This document shows, piece by piece, positions 31,064 to 41,559 of a DNA stretch of 64,000 nt. The stretch's first letter is position 1. Every line of letters begins with the position of its first letter. Location of the stretch: the NCBI GenBank assembly GCA_009363875.1, contig CM018690.1, positions 16,385,692-16,449,691 of the forward strand, given 5' to 3'. This DNA is from Mikania micrantha. Taxonomy: Eukaryota; Streptophyta; Magnoliopsida; Asterales; Asteraceae. The notes below the pieces were generated by a model that saw only the letters and a list, made by a program, of their open reading frames with translations, was not told where the DNA came from and made no database searches. Position numbers and translations under genes: made by a program.

Positions 31064-34000
31064 TCAGTTAGACTTTTGGACCCAAACCATTTTGGTTTTG
31101 GGTCTGTTAACATTTGAAGAAACAAAACTAGCATTGTCAGTTGAAGCAACACTTGAAACATTCTTATCAGAAATTTTTGATTTGACTTTTGACTTTGATT
31201 TCTTTTTATGAAATGAATCAACAGATGCCTCTGCCAGATTGACTTTTCCTATCAGTTGTTGCATCATTAGCATCAGTTGATTATGATTTTGAGTTAAAAT
31301 TTTGATTTCATCAGACACATCAGAACTTGATTTTTTATTTTTGTGTTTGATCATTTTAGTGTCTTTAATCAAATGAGATGCTGTCAAGTGTTGTTTCCCT
31401 GAATCTGGAACAATCCCTTTTCCTTTCTTGGATATACCGGAGGTATTTCCTTGTAAGGATTTTCCAGATTTTGAAACAACTGATGATTCAGGTACAAATT
31501 TTGAACTAAATTCATTTTTCATTTTGAGTATATTCTTGTTTTTATTCTTGATTTTGTTGAATTTAGAACCTTTTCTGTACCAGCATTCATCAGTTGAATG
31601 ATTAAACAACTTACAAATATCACAAGGCACCCTCTTCTTCCTTTCCTTGTGATTGTCTACAAGTACTGATGACTTAGAAACAGATTGTTTGTTCATCAGA
31701 ACATCTGAGGCATCAGTATTTGTAGTCAAATTGACAACAGCTGATGTTTTGACAACATCTGAAGAGTTATTCGTCAGCACTTGTGTCTCAACACATTTAC
31801 CAACATCAGTTGTTGCATTATCAGCTTTTTCAACAACTGCTGAAGAATAACTTTGACTTATCAAAGTTCTTGCATCATTTTCACCAACACCATCCCCATC
31901 TGACTCAATTAGGTGTAGGTTTAAGGCATTTGAAACATGTTCATCAGGATTAATCTCCACTAGGACATTATCCTGACAAGTGTCATCCTCAATGACATTT
32001 GTACACCCAATTGAATAAGAATAGGTTTCAATCTCAACCTTTTCAGCAGCAGCTTTGCAAACATTTGAGTCTTCTTCAGATATGTCTGCAGAATCAGACA
32101 TTTCTGAAGAGTTGGTAGATTGGTACACACTTTCCCCATCAGATTCACAGTTAAGACTTTTTGGTTTATAATCAGCAGGGGGGCCAGTGTGATTGTAACC
32201 AATCCCAAACTTAATATTTGAAGCTGACTGTTTGCACAACAACATTTCAAACCCTTTACAGGACTCAACCCATTTTTCACAATTGACTTGGGTTGCTGCA
32301 AGTGTTTGTTTCAGATCATTATGCTTGACCAGCATGACTTCCACTCTAGCTTTTTCATCAGACAACAAGCATTTAAGTTTATAAATTTCAGATTCTTTCT
32401 CATTTAAGGCTTTTTCAAACTCAGTTTTGTGTTTAGCCACAACCTTTTCCAATTCAAATTTCTCCTTAATCAGTTCCACATTGATTTCCCTAATGGAAGC
32501 AAATGCTGAAATGCATGACTCTGAACATAATTTAGCTTTTGATTCAGAAGATACCTGAGATGTTGAAGAAGATTGACAGGTATTTTCAGTTGAATCAATA
32601 GCCATTAGTGCCAGATTTCCAAAAGGATTGTCTCCACCATGTGGACCAGTTTCAGAAAAAGGCTGCATGTTGAAGTCTGATAAGTCATCAGGCAAGCTAC
32701 TCCAATCAACAACTCCAGGAGTGAAGAAACTCTGATGCTGTTGTTGTTGAGACTGTTGAGTTGATTGAGGTTTGCTGGGTTCAGGAAGAGCAGGGGATTG
32801 AGGTGGGATTAATGCTGGATTGTGAGGAGGTTGAGGCATGTAAAAGCAAGGATATGGATAGGGCATTGGATTTTGTGGAACAAAGTGAGCTGGATAGAAT
32901 TGCTGTTGACTAGTACCAGAAGATTGTGGTCCTTTGCCTGAGGAATTGTTGCTTGGAAAGGTCACAAAAGGTGCAGCAGGATTAGAACCAGATGTTTTGC
33001 ACTCCCTAGCAAAGTGACCAAGCCTATGACACTTATGGCACCTCAATTTCCCTTTGTCAAATCCAACCTTAGTCTTGCCAGATAATCCAGGGAACTTCCT
33101 TCCTGTTCTTTTATAAAACTTTTGTGATCTGATGTTGATCAATGCCATTTGACTTAAAATATCCATCTCCTCTAGATCATCATCCGGGATACCTTTCAAA
33201 TCATCCATCACAAAACACAAGTTGTCACTATAACCTGCATTACCCTCAACTCCCACAAAAGCATGATCAGAATTGTTAGTAGAAAAGTCAATATGTTCAT
33301 CATAAGAACATTCAGACCCATTAAACTCTGACTCCTGACCAAGTAAAGCAGTATTACCAGGAACAAAATCATCAGCAAGTTTTCCAGATGAAGACAGTTT
33401 TCTCTTTTGTTCTACCTCTCTCTCAAAAGTTAAGAGTTTCCCATGTAATTGGGTGAGAGATAGACATTCTAGATTAGCATTAGAGCGTAGGACAATTGTA
33501 TAAGTGTCCCATCTCTCAGGCAATGATCTGAGAAATCTGTTATTCATCTGACTGTTAGTGTATTCTTGCTTAACCATTTTTAACTCAGAAATTAAACATG
33601 AGAATCTCTCAAATTGTTGAGTCAAGGATTCACCCTTTCGATGAGAAAATGTCTCATACTGCTGAGCCAGAATTTCTCTAGTATTTGCTAAAACCTCATC
33701 GGTTCCACCAAATTGTTCTTTCAGTGCAACCCAGAGATCATGAGCAGTATCATGATGCATCAAGCCAGAATAGATCTCATTAGGCAGAGCCATGGCCAGA
33801 ATACCATGAGCTTTAGCATCAATTTCAAACAATTTAATGTCCTCATCCGAATACATATCAGCAGGTTTCGGAATCATGATCTTAGTTTCAGGATCAGTGA
33901 TCGTGGGTTTATATGGTCCATGCACAACAGATTTCCAACATCCTGCGCTGTTAATCGACAGGTGATGTAGCATTCTACGTTGCCATATGTTGTACTCACT

Positions 34001-34066
34001 CCGCACAAGCATCGGAGGCTTGGTTGCGGAGCCTGTATTGTGCGGATCATTGTTCGGAGTTGACAT
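31064..34066 (-). CDS. gag: Copia gag (UBN2-type capsid, CCHC zinc knuckle)
   Basis: About 1,000 codons from MSTPNNDPHNTGSATKPP (34066). The frame stays open 15 codons further upstream, but this start is a better fit to the family. The N-terminal part has YNIWQRRMLHHL, LWVALKEQFGGTDEV and LANTREILAQQYETF, the usual copia gag fold. A CCHC knuckle (CHKCHRLGHFAREC) lies near residue 350. A coiled-coil-like region (ELIKEKFELEKVVAKHK) and long Ser/Asp-rich parts follow. A second Cys/His cluster (CDICKLFNHSTDECWY) is near residue 820. It ends WVQKSN then TGA (31066-31064). At about 1,000 residues it is long for plant copia gag. It forms the particle that packages element RNA. Confidence 0.92.
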   Translation of the reverse strand: MSTPNNDPHNTGSATKPPMLVRSEYNIWQRRMLHHLSINSAGCWKSVVHGPYKPTITDPETKIMIPKPADMYSDEDIKLFEIDAKAHGILAMALPNEIYSGLMHHDTAHDLWVALKEQFGGTDEVLANTREILAQQYETFSHRKGESLTQQFERFSCLISELKMVKQEYTNSQMNNRFLRSLPERWDTYTIVLRSNANLECLSLTQLHGKLLTFEREVEQKRKLSSSGKLADDFVPGNTALLGQESEFNGSECSYDEHIDFSTNNSDHAFVGVEGNAGYSDNLCFVMDDLKGIPDDDLEEMDILSQMALINIRSQKFYKRTGRKFPGLSGKTKVGFDKGKLRCHKCHRLGHFARECKTSGSNPAAPFVTFPSNNSSGKGPQSSGTSQQQFYPAHFVPQNPMPYPYPCFYMPQPPHNPALIPPQSPALPEPSKPQSTQQSQQQQHQSFFTPGVVDWSSLPDDLSDFNMQPFSETGPHGGDNPFGNLALMAIDSTENTCQSSSTSQVSSESKAKLCSESCISAFASIREINVELIKEKFELEKVVAKHKTEFEKALNEKESEIYKLKCLLSDEKARVEVMLVKHNDLKQTLAATQVNCEKWVESCKGFEMLLCKQSASNIKFGIGYNHTGPPADYKPKSLNCESDGESVYQSTNSSEMSDSADISEEDSNVCKAAAEKVEIETYSYSIGCTNVIEDDTCQDNVLVEINPDEHVSNALNLHLIESDGDGVGENDARTLISQSYSSAVVEKADNATTDVGKCVETQVLTNNSSDVVKTSAVVNLTTNTDASDVLMNKQSVSKSSVLVDNHKERKKRVPCDICKLFNHSTDECWYRKGSKFNKIKNKNKNILKMKNEFSSKFVPESSVVSKSGKSLQGNTSGISKKGKGIVPDSGKQHLTASHLIKDTKMIKHKNKKSSSDVSDEIKILTQNHNQLMLMMQQLIGKVNLAEASVDSFHKKKSKSKVKSKISDKNVSSVASTDNASFVSSNVNRPKTKMVWVQKSN

Positions 34067-34270
34067 GATCACAGATTCAATCAATCTAACACAAACTAAT
34101 TCAAATCTCAATCAATTGATGCAAAACAGATTGATATTGAAATGCAAATCAACAGAAGTTAACAGAAAAACGTCGATCTATAACAAATTCTTACTTAATC
34201 AGCTAATTCACTCAATTTGAGAACAAATTTGAGCAGTTTCAGAGATCAATTGTGAAATCGATCAATGATT

Positions 34271-34289
34271 AACCTGCTCTGATACCAAT
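34271..34289 (-). promoter_or_regulatory. Primer-binding site of the copia element
   Basis: On the minus strand TGGTATCAGAGCAGGTT starts 2 bp inside the 5' LTR. It matches the complement of the initiator tRNA-Met 3' end except for a missing base. Confidence 0.9.
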
Positions 34290-34882
34290 TGTAGGATCAG
34301 ATGTTCTCAATTGATAAATCAGTAGAGTATAGCAGCGGAATTCAACACAGAATTAGCATAAGTAAAGTAAGAACAATTTCAATCAAACAGTAACGCAAGT
34401 TTGTTATAGAGAGAGAAAGTTTTCTGTAAAAGGAATATCTCATTCAATTCATTAACTTCGTTGCAATACAATCATGTCAACTACCTTTATATAGAAGGCA
34501 GTGACGTCTGATGATGTCACATGATGTTGACATCTAACAGACAAAACAAAACAACTGAAATTAACTAAACTACTGAGGATGTCTTCAACATCTGAAGACA
34601 AACTCTACAACTACTGAAGAACAAAACTACTGAAGTACAAAATACTAAAACATCTGATGAGTAAACTACTCATCAGACTTTACAATTACTGAAAGAAAAC
34701 TACTGAAGACTAACTACACACTACAACATCTGACGACTTACACTTCAGCTGTTGTACATATCTTCAGATCTTGTGACTTCAGCACCTTTGAATATCAGCC
34801 TTTGTGTTCTTCTTCAGTTGTTGTAATGCTGTGAGACTTAGAGATTTTTCTGATCAGGCTCATTGGTTCTTTTAGTCCAACA
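34290..34882 (-). repeat. 5' LTR of the copia element
   Basis: Same 593-bp sequence as 23114-23706. As the transcriptional start side of a minus-strand element it should act as promoter. Multiple CATCTGA/TCAGATG and ACTACTGAA words could be regulatory. Confidence 0.95.
34487..34494 (-). promoter_or_regulatory. TATA box of the copia 5' LTR
   Basis: TATATAAA on the minus strand in the context CTTCTATATAAAGG. It is flanked upstream by a CATCATGTGACATCATC-like stretch that could bind bZIP factors; that last point is inference. Confidence 0.7.
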
Positions 34883-35289
34883 AAAGATCTTAATTATTGC
34901 AATTAACAAAAACTTCAAAAAAGAAAAGGAAAAAAAAAAGCCAGAAATGCACCTCCCCTTTAAAGTAATTTGTAGTATAATACTATAATATAATATAGGG
35001 TAAATCGTAAAGATGGTTCAAGTGATTTGCTAGTATTTTACTCTAGGTTTATAAGCTTTATAAATTAATATACAGTCCCAAATGTTTAAACATTTATATC
35101 ACATACAGTTATTAACTCAACAAATTACATGTACATGCTTACCCTCACTTAAAAAAATACGTGTTACAAATATTTAAAATTTGAGACCATATAAATAATT
35201 TATATATAAAACCTAGAAATCACAAGCAAAGTCAATATCCAAAGTGTCGTGGATAATCTACATGAAGTACAACTGCATACGCGTCTGAT
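34883..35289. other. AT-rich DNA, possible end of a large MULE
   Basis: No gene. The stretch from about 34998 ('gggtaaatcgtaaag') could be the terminus of the MULE inferred from the genes to the right, but no inverted partner was found. Confidence 0.3.
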
Positions 35290-35912
35290 TCATTCCATTG
35301 TTTCAACGCCGGTGTAATATTGCTCAGATGATTGAGGGAGTATGAACTCATCTTCAGATTCACTGTCAGAAGGAGGGTCTTCACTATCTTCTATGTCACT
35401 ATCTTCTTGTGTGTCATCTTAGTCTTGTAGTTCTTCATCAGCATCTTCTAGTCCTTCATTTTCATCTTCTTGTTCTTCATCGCTAATTTGTTGTAAAATA
35501 AGTTGGTTATAAACATGTATTGGTGAACCCATTTCACCGACATAAGATTGAGACGCAGAAAAACCATGTAGTAGATCCATCATACCAGTTGGCTGAATAG
35601 CAATTTGGGATCCCAAGTGTCAAAAATATTACCAACAAAATTTATTTGACTTGCAGCTAAATAATATAACATATTAACACCTTCGTATCCAAACAAATTT
35701 GATGTTAAAGTAACACCTTGGAATTTGTAATACAAAACCAAATTCACATTCACAGTCGTTCTATCAATTTGAACGTGACTGCATATTATGTCTGCCAATT
35801 CATTGTAAGACATTGAATAAGTACGTACAATAAAAGAAGATGTTAAGATATTCTCATCAAAGGAAATAACACCACCGGAATTAAAAACCTTACCCCCAAT
35901 AAAGCTTGACAA
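35290..35912 (-). pseudogene. MuDR/MULE transposase N-terminal region, decayed
   Basis: From 35912 the protein reads MSSFIGGKVFNSGGVISFDE, then FIVRTYSMSYNELADIICSH and MLYYLAASQINFVGN. This is the N-terminal pattern of plant MudrA-like transposases as I recall it. The frame shifts near 35590-35610 and continues as SQSYVGEMGSPIHVYNQ. A TAA near 35421 interrupts an acidic tail (EDSDIEDSEDPPSDSESEDE). The final stop is at 35290-35292. The catalytic DDE domain is absent. A TATATATA on the same strand lies near 36015, upstream of the start. Confidence 0.6.
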
Positions 35913-36019
35913 TAAACGGATGATAAAATGACATATTTTGTAATTAAGAATAGATGAAGAAGAAAATGATAATTTGAAAACTGAATGACATACTTGAGGA
36001 ATTGAGTCACTATATATAG

Positions 36020-36712
36020 ACCACCACCACTTGAACTCTACCTAACAGCACCACCACTTGAACTCATACATACTACCACATATATCTGAACTCATACCTA
36101 ACACCACCTTTGGATTACGACTCATACCTACCACCATTTGCAAATGAACTCACATACCTACCACATTTGGTATGTTTTAAGCAAAATAAAAAACATGATA
36201 AATCATTCATACCTAACACCACCACTTGCAAATGAACTCACATACCTACCACATTCAGTAAGTTTTAAGAAAAATAAAAAACGTGATAAATCATTCATAT
36301 CTAACACCACCACCTTTGGATTATAACTCATACCTACCACCACTTGTAAATGAACTCATATACCTACCACATTGAGTAAGTTTTAAGGAAAATAAAAAAC
36401 GTGATAAGTCATTCATACGTAACATCACCACCTTTGGATTACAACTCATACCTATCACCGCTTGCAAATGAACTCACATACTTACCACATTTAGTAAGTT
36501 TTAAGCAAAATAAAAAAAACGTGATAAATCATTCACGCCTAACAACACCACCTTTGGATTCAACTCATACCTACCACCACTAGCAAATGAACTCACATAC
36601 CTACCACATTTAGTACGTTAAGCAAAATAAAAAACGTGATAAATCATTCAAACCAAACAACACCAGCTTTGGATTATAACTCATACCTAACACCACTTTC
36701 AAATGAACTCAT
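36020..36712. repeat. 118-bp tandem array
   Basis: CAAATGAACT anchors lie at about 36141, 36229, 36347, 36465, 36584 and 36700, spacing 116-119 bp (one unit is shortened to 88). Units contain CTCATACCTACCACCACTTG and GTAAGTTTTAAG. The array abuts the upstream side of the MULE transposase gene. Similar wording (CTCACATACCTACCACCACA) reappears at about 39393, before the Ulp1-like gene. Confidence 0.9.
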
Positions 36713-37720
36713 TGTCACACCCTGAGCTGGCGGGCTGGATCGACTTTCCCTTCGGGCAGAACGTGCTTGGGGCGCGATATCGTGTGATAATCGTAGTGAT
36801 CAGATTGTTTACATAGCACATGATATATAATGAGAATTGCTAACATGACATTGATATATAATTACAAAGTTAAATTACACAATTCATGTTCATAATTTAA
36901 CTAAGTAAATCTACCCAAAAAAAATCATGTAGTTTATATCTTGTATCTGCACAAGATTTACAAAAGAAGATTCAAATTTATGTCATTCAAAAATATGCAC
37001 AACACAAAAGTAAGCTAGGTCTACTCTAAAGTCCACTAGCTTAACCCTGGTGCTTGGTGACTAGACCTATTCGTCACATGAGAAAACATGCATTTAAAAC
37101 AAAGTAAACACTAGGTTGGTGAGTTCATAAGTTTAGTTATTAAAAAATTTTGGATTTATTTTCACCACATTATGTTATACACAAGTTATAATTAGTCTCA
37201 TTTGGCATTAACTCATCCCAGTGTCCTCTCTATAGATACACGTACAGACAGGATATCGTCCGGTTAAGCATGCTTATATATAGGGCATACGTATCACGAA
37301 TGAAGCCGCCAGTCCACCACACGCTTAAAATACTACATGTATTCTAGCTATAGATACACATTTCATCTCACACATGTTTAATCACAAATAGTAATCCCCA
37401 TATGATAAATCATTACCCCACAATGATAATAGCATGGCACAATAGGTTTTAAGAGCAAGTATTACCACAGTCATCAATGGTGGTATTACCACAGTCATCT
37501 AGGGTGGTTTACTCTTTAAGTTTCGAAGGTATAGATTTTATTAATCTTGCTCCTTTGTAACTGAATTCTCATTCATTGGAACTTACTATTTCTCACATCT
37601 GATTAGGAAGTGAGAGTAAGTTTGACACGTAGTTTTATCCCAAATGATGATTAGAATTGAATTGACCACATTGTAGCCACCACAAAGGCAAACCACAATG
37701 TCCTCAATTCATTCCTATTC
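36713..37720 (-). repeat. Ty3/gypsy LTR-like region, minus strand
   Basis: It begins TGTCACACCCTGAGCTGGCG and includes GGGGCGCGATATCGTG. This is the inverse of the plus-strand LTR end at 62440-62519. A further match is 'atatataagcat' near a 'tatgccc' motif. The inner boundary is not visible; the right limit given is where pol homology begins. Confidence 0.6.
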
Positions 37721-37728
37721 ATTAGTTT

Positions 37729-38880
37729 TCACAAGTCGTCACAACCACCTGCCACCACCGTCTTAGGTATGTCTCCCTCTTGTATTCGGAGTTGGTGATA
37801 ACCTAAACGCATGCATATCTTATAGAAATACTGAGCTCCCTGCAACTGATCAAACAGATCATCGATCCTCGGTAACGGGTACCGATTCTTGATGTTGAGC
37901 TTGTTAAGCTCTTTGTAGTCAATGCTCATTCTGAAACATCCATCCTTTTTCTTGACAAACAAAATCGGAGCCCCCCATGGTGAGAAACTCGGTCGGATGA
38001 ATCCCTTGTCTAGTAATTCTTGTAATTGATTGTACAGTTCCTGCATTTCTAATGGCGCAAAGTCTATAAGGAGACTTACCCACAGGAACCGCTCCCGGAA
38101 TCAAATCAATTAGGAATTGTACCGATCGCTCGGTTGGCAATCCCAATAGATCATCCGGAAACACGTTCGCAAAGTCTTTCACAACTGGTACATCTTGTAT
38201 CTTGATCGCCTTCTTGTCTTTCTCCACATCATGGATGAGAAAAGCTGCACACCGTTTCCTTAAGCACTTGCGTGCCTTCATGCACGATATTATTTTGACA
38301 TTGCGATTTTCTTGATCTCCATGAATCTCCAACGCGCGATTTTTTTCAACTGGAATACGCAATAGCTTTTCGGAACAGATGATTTCAACCCAGCTAAGGG
38401 ACAACCAGTCCATTCTGACAATGATATCGAAACTGCCCAATTTCATTGGTATTAATTCAATGGAAAATGTGTGTTCATCAAGTGTCAAAGGGCAATTCCT
38501 AAGTACTGTGTTAAATGTTATTTGTTTGGCATTTGCTACCTCAATTGTGTAAGGGTAGTCTAATGATTCCTCTATATAATTAAGTTTGTGTGCAAAGTTG
38601 GAAGAGAAAAAACTCTGATCCACACCACTGGTAAATAATGTAGATGCATAAAAGTCATGTAAAAGAAACGTACCTGTCCTCTAGCTACTGGAGCCCTTCG
38701 TGGAATTTTCTTGGGGCAATCCAGCGAGAAATGTCCAGGTTAGCCACAGGTGTAGCAATACCTGTTGTCAGTAGCAGCAACCATCACCGCTGCATTGTTT
38801 TTCCTATTCTAGGGTGTTGGGTTTCTGCAGTGATTAACCCGATGACCCAACTTTCCACACCTAGTGAATTACATGCACTG
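37729..38880 (-). pseudogene. Ty3/gypsy gag-pol fragment, decayed
   Basis: Reading the minus strand from 38880 there are zinc-knuckle remnants (CGKLGHRVNHC; a second knuckle broken by a stop). A protease-like region with IVRMDWLSLSWVEIIC follows, then DVPVVKDFANVFPDDL. After a frameshift near 38050 the RT start appears (ELLDKGFIRPSFSPWGAPIL; FVKKKDGCFRMSIDYKELNK). Homology stops soon after EGDIPKT. The rest of RT, RNase H and integrase are missing, and no second LTR is visible. Confidence 0.88.
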
Positions 38881-38899
38881 GATTCTAGGATAATGGTGA

Positions 38900-39400
38900 A
38901 AATGACAACTGTTGCATTGAGCAGCAACCACATATATGTTTGTGTGAATCGTCACCCACGCAAACACAATGTCAGTTTATTGTCCTTAAACAATATTGTG
39001 TTGTTGTTTTGAATTTGACATTCTTAAAGACGGACTCAACTATACTTAACTATTTTCTCATAGTTAGAACTGTTTTCACATTGTTTTCTTACTGAATTAT
39101 CGGCCATTTGATTTCTGTAATTTGTGGAAATCAGATCGCAACCGATATGTTTCTATCATTTTTTCTAGCACTTGTTATTTCACAAGATCTGTTGTATGTA
39201 TTTCGATTCTGATCGAAATACATACAACTGTAATATGTTTTATAGCATTGTTGTCACACAACTGTTTAACGCATAGTTATTCACACTTAGTTATCCACAC
39301 ATAGTTATCCACACATAGTTATTTACACATAGTTATTGTGAAAGTACACATACCGTACGGATTACCAGACGATCTGGTACCGGTTGTCACTCTCACATAC
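38900..39400. other. Non-coding, short TAGTTATCCACACA repeats
   Basis: CACATAGTTATCCACA-type units repeat at 39270-39335. The right part rejoins the CTCACATACCTACCACC wording of the 118-bp array. This suggests that the gypsy remnant interrupted that array. Confidence 0.4.
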
Positions 39401-39485
39401 CTACCACCACATATATAAATATCCATCATAACAACCAATCACCACATCTTAACAAGCAACATTCCATTATTTTTTTTTTAAAAAT

Positions 39486-40610
39486 ATGGATAACCGCCGT
39501 AACAAGCAAACTATGAATGAAGAATATAATTCTCAACCTGTTCAAAAGGCTTTAACTTGGGTTTTCCAAAAATGGAGGTGTACAACTAAGAATGCAAGTT
39601 CATCAACACCATCAGTCCATAAACGACAACCACTAGAAGAACGAGAGTACACACACAACAATCGATCTACAGAATATTCTCAAAACCGACATAGTGTACA
39701 TCGTCAACGTGTTCGTAAATGGGCCATTTTGGACGATGAGTCTGAGAAATGGTCTACAAATGTGGAAGAATTTTATCTTAACGGAGACGCTCCATTCTGT
39801 TATTCCGATGTTTTTAATACGCCTCTACAGCTAGACCGTAGTTTTTGGGGGACAATTTTGGGTTACACTTGTAATTGATATCTTAGACCAAAGGTTACAA
39901 ATATTATACATGATTTTCATATATTTTTCTAATAAATTAAATTTAATATAATTAACATCTTTTTGTTTGATTGAACATTATATTTTCAGCAAATTGAAGG
40001 TTGGGTTGAAAGAATGATATGCTGGAGACAATGACAACAACAAAAAGAAGGAGCTAGTGATATACGTTGGTCAATTCTGCCGCCTCAGTTTTATGACTAT
40101 CTGGTATATTCATGTACCAAAAATACCGTTAGCTTTGCAAACGGGAAGTCATGCCCATTTCCGTCGTTTTTTGATGTTGATTATGTTTACTTTCTATTCT
40201 GTGTTGAAAATCACGAGTGGTTGCTTGTTCAGTTGAACCTACGAAATGTGAATTTAGTGGTGTATTGTAGTGAGTTCTTTTCAAGCGAAAAGTACACACG
40301 GGTGGTTCACCCAAAATTGATGAAGATCTCAGTATATTTTGAGGCTTTGTTGGTTAACATTAAGTATTTTAAAAAACTGGTTTTCTAGAGAAATTAATGA
40401 GTTTTGAAGTGAACAAAGACTATGTTCAATCTCACACTGATTTGTTTGGTAATCAAGGGGTGCATGTCTGCATATTAATGGAGCATTTGGTTACTCGCAA
40501 ACAGTTGAACGCAACTAATAACTTCAGGGAGTCGTGCATAGCAAGAGACGCTTTATGACCGACCAAATATACTTTTGGAGATGTTTGCCACGTCCGGGTG
40601 ATTCTTAGGA
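39486..40610 (+). pseudogene. Ulp1-like (C48) protease gene of a transposon, dead
   Basis: The first open part (39486-39878, 130 codons, MDNRRNKQTMNEEYNSQPVQ) is not recognised by itself. From about 39990 the frame reads QIEGWVERMICWRQ, a stop, then ASDIRWSILPPQFYDYLVYS and VDYVYFLFCVENHEWLLVQL. A frameshifted tail has GNQGVHVCILMEHLVTRKQL. This order matches Ulp1-type cysteine proteases carried by plant MULE and CACTA elements. The His is kept (NHEW). The Asp position reads VVYCS, and the catalytic-Cys position reads GNQGVHVC, where the family usually has DCG. The enzyme would be inactive. A TATAAATA box lies at about 39412. Confidence 0.75.
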
Positions 40611-40806
40611 TTTAATGTTTCTTTTTAATATTATTATATTAGTTGTATTTTTCCATATTTATGCATTGTTAACAACTATGTCGTACGTGTTGTAACCGAT
40701 AAGGTACACTAATTTATCAACTATTGTTATTTATTAACCCATGTGAAGACTACCTACCAACTTCAAAAAAAACATTAAAAACCATTCAATTTATTGAAAC
40801 ATTTCC

Positions 40807-41370
40807 TCATAAAAGAAACACATGGTGAGCAGATATGATAAAGCATACACAATTAATCATTAAATATTGAATCGAACAAGCAATCCGAATCTGTACTACG
40901 TTCTCATCCCATGGGCCGTGATTCCTCCACCAATTTAATGTATCTTCATCTACATCATCATCAACATCCCATGGATCATCCAGCATGTACTCATCTTCTG
41001 GTTCTTCTTCATGACCCAACTGTTGTTCAACTCTTGGTTGTTCCTGATGTTGGTTATCGGGAACTAGGTTATTGAAAGCCCAATTCCACTACACATCATT
41101 GTCTTCTTCGTCCCATTCCTCAATGCTTGGAAAGTTTGCAAAAATTTTTGCAGGAATGTTTGCAAGTGGGTTTACAGAAATGTTTACAGGTGGGTTTACA
41201 GAAAGGTTTACAGCCGTGTTTACAGGCGGAGGCTGTATGTCTTCCTCTTCAGTAGACGATTCTGATACATCTTCAGGAGGTGGTTTTGGAGTAGAAAAAA
41301 TAGTTTCTTTTGATAGACATTTTTTCACACAACAAAAATAGGAACACCTTCCACAGTTTTTATATAACAA
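40807..41370 (-). pseudogene. Acidic protein gene, one in-frame stop, unknown function
   Basis: Read from 41370 the product starts MLYKNCGRCSYFCCVKKCL. It has a Val-Asn-Pro repeat (NTAVNLSVNPPVNISVNP) and reaches FPSIEEWDEEDNDV, then TAG. The same frame stays open past the stop (WNWAFNNLVPDNQHQEQPRV) into EDEYMLDDPWDVDDDVDEDT, NWWRNHGPWDENVVQ and the end at 40807. I do not recognise a family. It is convergent with the Ulp1-like gene and may belong to the same large transposon. TTTATATATATA (41538-41549) could be its TATA region. Confidence 0.5.
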
Positions 41371-41559
41371 TAATAATATTTTTTTAATTTATAATAAAGA
41401 AAAAAAGTGTATCATATTAGAAGAGAAATCAAGAAAAAAAAGGAAAAAAATTAAAAAAGAATTAAACGTTGTGTGTGTACGTAGGGAGTAAAAAGAATCA
41501 AAAAAGAAAGGAAAAAAGGCGCATGCTAATGTGTCGGTTTATATATATAGAAATAATGG

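Larger units (their letters stand above)
23114..34882 (-). mobile_element. Complete, young Ty1/copia retrotransposon with extra ORF
   Basis: The 11.8-kb element has two 593-bp LTRs that look identical by eye, a perfect AAAGA duplication (23109-23113 and 34883-34887), an initiator-tRNA-Met-type primer site and a polypurine tract. On the minus strand the order is gag, protease, integrase, RT/RNase H, then a long open frame of unknown function. Protease-integrase-RT order defines copia. A long frame between pol and the 3' LTR recalls the Sirevirus (SIRE/Maximus) layout. All frames are open apart from one TGA between gag and pol. Identical LTRs imply a very recent insertion. Confidence 0.95.

Noticed and set aside
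41072..41341. 89-codon plus-strand frame
   Set aside because: It is the antisense shadow of the Val-Asn-Pro repeat of the minus-strand acidic gene.
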